From Mnemiopsis leidyi (Eukaryota > Ctenophora > Tentaculata > Lobata > Bolinopsidae), in the NCBI GenBank assembly GCA_000226015.1, contig JH155463.1:58347-91291 (forward strand): a stretch of 32,945 nucleotides of DNA, read 5' to 3'. Both the position numbers and the translations under genes were made by a program. Below, piece by piece: positions 29,683 through 32,945 of this stretch (position 1 is its first letter; every line of letters starts with the position of its first letter). The notes under the pieces are model-generated. The model saw only the letters and a list, made by a program, of their open reading frames with translations, was not told the DNA's origin and did no database searches.

Positions 29683-32600
29683 ATGGATATGGTGGAGAAT
29701 GTTAATGGATCAGACATAGAGAAATACTATGTCATTGAACAGAAAAACCTTCTTCAGCTTCTGAAACTTAGCATTAAGAATTTCATCGATTTTGCTTTAT
29801 CGCTGACTTCAGGTCTAGAAGAGGAAGAAGGATCACTCTATCAACTCTTCGTTGTTCTAGAGCAAGTAATTCAACATCAGAAACTACATTTCTTGGTGAA
29901 TCATAACATAATGTTATGCAACTATGAATGATAATTCTGGATTTAAAATTGATGATTTTCAGGTTTTAAAGCATGGTCTGAAAGACAAAAATGGACTCTT
30001 CACAGGCAGAACCGACTTTTTCAACGTAATTCAAATAATATCCAGAGATCTAGAATGGACAAAAGACTTGCTGGAAAGCATCAGCAACATGTCTTATCTC
30101 AAGTAAAGACTAAAGATGTTTATTAAACACCCTAAGTACTTCCTCACAAGCGTGTTTTTCATCTACGGACTCAATCCAAAGTTTATAATCTACTGTCATG
30201 TACACAACAACTCACCTGCCTTTCAGGACATTCACTGGTCGTGGCAGAGCGTTCCTAAGGCTAACAATGATGCAGAAAAAGTCTCATATTTTCTTCATGG
30301 AGCTTGTGAATAGCGTAGACAAAGTACGGTATGTCAATTTTCTCTTCCAAAAAAGTAAAATTTTTGACAGTACAATTGCATAGCTGCTAATTGGTACACT
30401 CAACACTGGTGTAAGAGTTTTCTAGGAACAACTAACGATGTCCCCATATGATGGCACCCCCAGCACAGTGGGGATTATCTAGTACAATTGCATAGCTGCT
30501 AATTGGTACACTGGTGTAAGAGTTTTCTAGGAACAACTAACGATGTCCCCTTATAGCACCTCAGCAGAGTGGGATTGTCTAGGTACCCCATTGTACCAAG
30601 GCACTGGGCAGTGTTAAAATGCTATGTGATCCTTTTTCAAGATAAATACATAATTTATGTATCTTGTAAGGAGAAAGTCAATTAAACAAGTTACTGTTTA
30701 ATAAGAAATATTCAATATTATTGGTTTTACTCTTGAAATCAAGCCTCCTATTTTAGGTCGCTGTATCATCCCCACGCACTTTTACTGTCTGAGGAGGCTC
30801 ATATCATAGCTGGACTGCTTGTTGGATTGAATGTCATTGACTGTAACCTCTGTCTTAGAGACAAGGATCTTGATAATCTCCCACAGGTCATAGATAGTTA
30901 ACAATGCAATCGTGCTTTGAATAAGCTGCAAGTAATCAGTTTATAGTACACTTACCATATTTAAAATATGATCCTTACTTCGTTGCCAAGTTTTGCTTTT
31001 AAGAATAGAGCTTTGTTTAATTTAATCAATGTTTGATTACATGATACAAATATTAGTTTTACATACACATATTTGATGATATATCTATTATGATATATCT
31101 GTTAGTCACACATTCAATGTTATAATAGGTGGTACAATTATCGAGATATCTGAAGGACGGCAACTACCTCGACAGTCCAACTCCACCACCCTCCCCTCAA
31201 ATTGACACTCACAAGCAAGACTATCAAAACATTCTCGAACAGAAGAGCTATATCGAGGAAATCAACGAGAAACTCAGGTTTTTGAGAAATCTAATATATA
31301 TTTCCACTGTAAGGCTACTGTTGTTGATAACCGCTAAGCTTTGTTCCTCGGTTCAATTTCTCTTTTATTCTTTTATTTGAAGAAATGTGTAACATTCAGG
31401 CTGGACTTTTTGGTGGTGGACAAGAAAAGTAAAATGTTCCAGCAAGATAACGACATGTTGATGAAAGAGGTAAAATTTTAGTGAATTCCATACAACTCCT
31501 GAGATTTTTAGAAAGCATAGCCAGATTTAAGCTTAACGATTAAAACAGATCATTCTTATATCCGAGGAAAGGGTGAAATGATAATAATGAAAAAAATTCT
31601 TCTTTATTGTAGGTGTTCTCTATCACGTACATCTACATTGTACTATACATAGGTATAATGTGGTTTTTCAAAATGTATTTGTTGCGATAAAACGATGGTA
31701 ATTTGACACGTCCAGCGCTTACACTTGTATTTGGGGCAGGGATTTAGCATCTCATACTGAGCTTATATGTCTTTTAGTATTAGAACATCTTACTAGACCT
31801 AGCTGTACATGACGAGTCAAGTATATTTCTGATTCAATGTAAAGTTTCAAGTGTTTACTTTGTACCACTTGGCTATAGTGGGTGCCCCATCAAAAGAATG
31901 TATTTCTTACTGGATGCACCCTGCATCACATGAGCAGCTTCTTTATATTGATAAATTATTTAGTCTTGAAATTATATTGTGATGCAAAATATTATAATTA
32001 CAATTACAACCATGTACTGATAATAAACAGAAAACATTCTAGTCTTTATAGGACAAATATTACTAGAGAAATTTAAAATCAGACTCTGTCTTTGTGTGGA
32101 ATTATTCTGTGCATCAAAAGTAAGTTGTGTACTTTATGACAGGTTCAAAACATGAAATCTCGAATTGAGGAGCTGAGTTCAGAACGTGATTTCTTGAGGA
32201 AGAAAATGGAGCAAAGTGAGGACGTGTATAGAAGGAAGATGGAAGTAAGTCTATACTAGAATAAGCTTGCTAATTTGCAGCGTCTTGAAGTAGAAACTAG
32301 ATGTGAAAGGTGAAATGTTTGGTATTTGTGTTATGAAATGTGATATTTTCATTCCTATATTATACCTAGAATCTGTTTTTAACTGCAGGTGGAAAAGGCA
32401 GACATAGCAGTCGAGCGAGAAACATACGAAGCTTCCAGACAAGGCCTAAACGAACTGTACCTGCTAGCAAAGGAGGAACTGGTGAACACCAACAACAGAG
32501 TTACTGACTTGGAGAAGGATCTCGAGATTGAGAAACGTATCAAGGTCAGATTTTAGTATGTTTGTCTGTGCGCTCTGTGTAAATTAAATCTAGAATGAAA

Positions 32601-32772
32601 TAGATTTAAGTTTCCAAATCCTAACAAACTCTCAACTCTCCAGAATGACCTGGAAAAAGCCAACGGATTGTTAGAGAAAGAACTGTTGGATAAGGAGGAC
32701 ACTATCACAGCCCTGCGTAAACAGTGTGCTGATGTCAAGAAGTTAAATCTTAGTATGCTCAACAAAGTTCAG
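29683..32772 (+). CDS. RUFY: RUFY-family RUN and coiled-coil protein, 5' part
   Basis: RUFY proteins bind Rab/Arl GTPases through RUN and coiled-coil regions and usually PI3P through a C-terminal FYVE finger; they act in endosome positioning, recycling and autophagy. Nine exons: 29683-29865, 29963-30102, 30227-30328, 30757-30886, 31129-31277, 31400-31469, 32143-32244, 32389-32544 and 32644-32772, giving 387 aa in continuous phase. The RUN domain spans about residues 15-190: LLKLSIKNFIDFALSL, FVVLEQVLKHGLKDKNGLF, FTGRGRAFLRLTMMQKK, IIAGLLVGLNVIDCNLC, RYLKDGN. QNILEQKSYIEEINEKL then starts a long coiled coil. It is closest to RUFY1-3 and I cannot choose among them. The ATG at 29683 is the first after an in-frame TGA at 29671; an upstream exon is possible. 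The FYVE end lies beyond the window. Confidence 0.92.
30370..30580 (+). repeat. About 105 bp tandem duplication (RUFY intron)
   Basis: Starts at 30370 and 30481 with AGTACAATTGCATAGCTGCT. The copies share GGTGTAAGAGTTTTCTAGGA and GTGGGGATTATCT or close forms. Copy 2 is about 11 bases shorter. Confidence 0.92.
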
Positions 32773-32945
32773 GTATGTTGTCAAGAAGTTAAATCTTAGT
32801 ATGCTCAACAAAGTTCAGGTATGTTGTCAAGAAGTTAAATCTAAGTATGTCAACAAAGTTCAGGTATGTTGTCAAGAAGTTAAATCTTAGTATGCTCAAC
32901 AAAGTCCAGGTATGTTGTCAAGAAGTTAAATCTTAGTATGTCAAC
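32733..32945 (+). repeat. 46 bp array of exon end plus splice donor (RUFY), runs off window
   Basis: The last 40 bases of the exon ending at 32772 plus GTATGT form a unit (TGTCAAGAAGTTAAATCT to AAAGTTCAGGTATGT) repeated at 32733, 32779, 32825, 32870 and 32916. Spacings are 46, 46, 45 and 46. Every complete copy keeps CAG-GTATGT. The array continues past the right edge. Confidence 0.94.

Overview
This is a piece of an intron-rich animal nuclear genome. Five protein-coding genes can be read: four on stretches of normal spliced structure (GT-AG introns of about 75 bp to 2.7 kb) and one without introns. The set TOP1, VPS52, a SEC24 of the C/D class and a RUFY-type RUN/coiled-coil gene points to a metazoan. 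AT-rich non-coding DNA, many minisatellites and short foldback repeats suit an invertebrate. I cannot name the phylum from sequence alone.

Layout, left to right: (CA)n at the left edge; a 1.3 kb nest of foldback repeats (282-1635); about 2 kb with no recognisable gene; TOP1 on the minus strand (3779-12236, 15 exons, 710 aa); VPS52 on the minus strand in one uninterrupted ORF (12964-15096, 710 aa); a divergent intergenic region carrying a near-consensus ER-stress element just before SEC24; SEC24 C/D on the plus strand (16440-27377, 12 coding exons, about 1357 aa), whose sixth intron houses a complete three-exon C2H2 zinc-finger gene on the opposite strand (23234-24222); a second nest of the same foldback repeats (about 28236-29385); and a RUFY-family gene on the plus strand (29683 to beyond the right edge). 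Exon coordinates were built by hand from splice consensus, reading phase and similarity to the families; all phases close except one small ambiguity in TOP1.

Three neighbours handle membrane traffic: SEC24 selects cargo for COPII export, VPS52 tethers retrograde carriers at the trans-Golgi, and RUFY proteins act as endosomal Rab/Arl effectors. I see no evidence that this is more than coincidence.

The most unusual signal is not a gene. In each of the three long spliced genes, the last bases of one exon plus its 5' splice site have been tandemly amplified into the following intron: 31 bp x 8 in TOP1, 64 bp x 5 in SEC24, about 46 bp x at least 5 in RUFY. This leaves arrays of decoy donor sites. 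All three periods equal 1 modulo 3, so use of the next donor would shift the frame. Other introns carry donor-proximal minisatellites that do not include exon sequence. The two foldback clusters share an 86-88 bp element in opposite orientation about 28 kb apart, bracketing the gene block.
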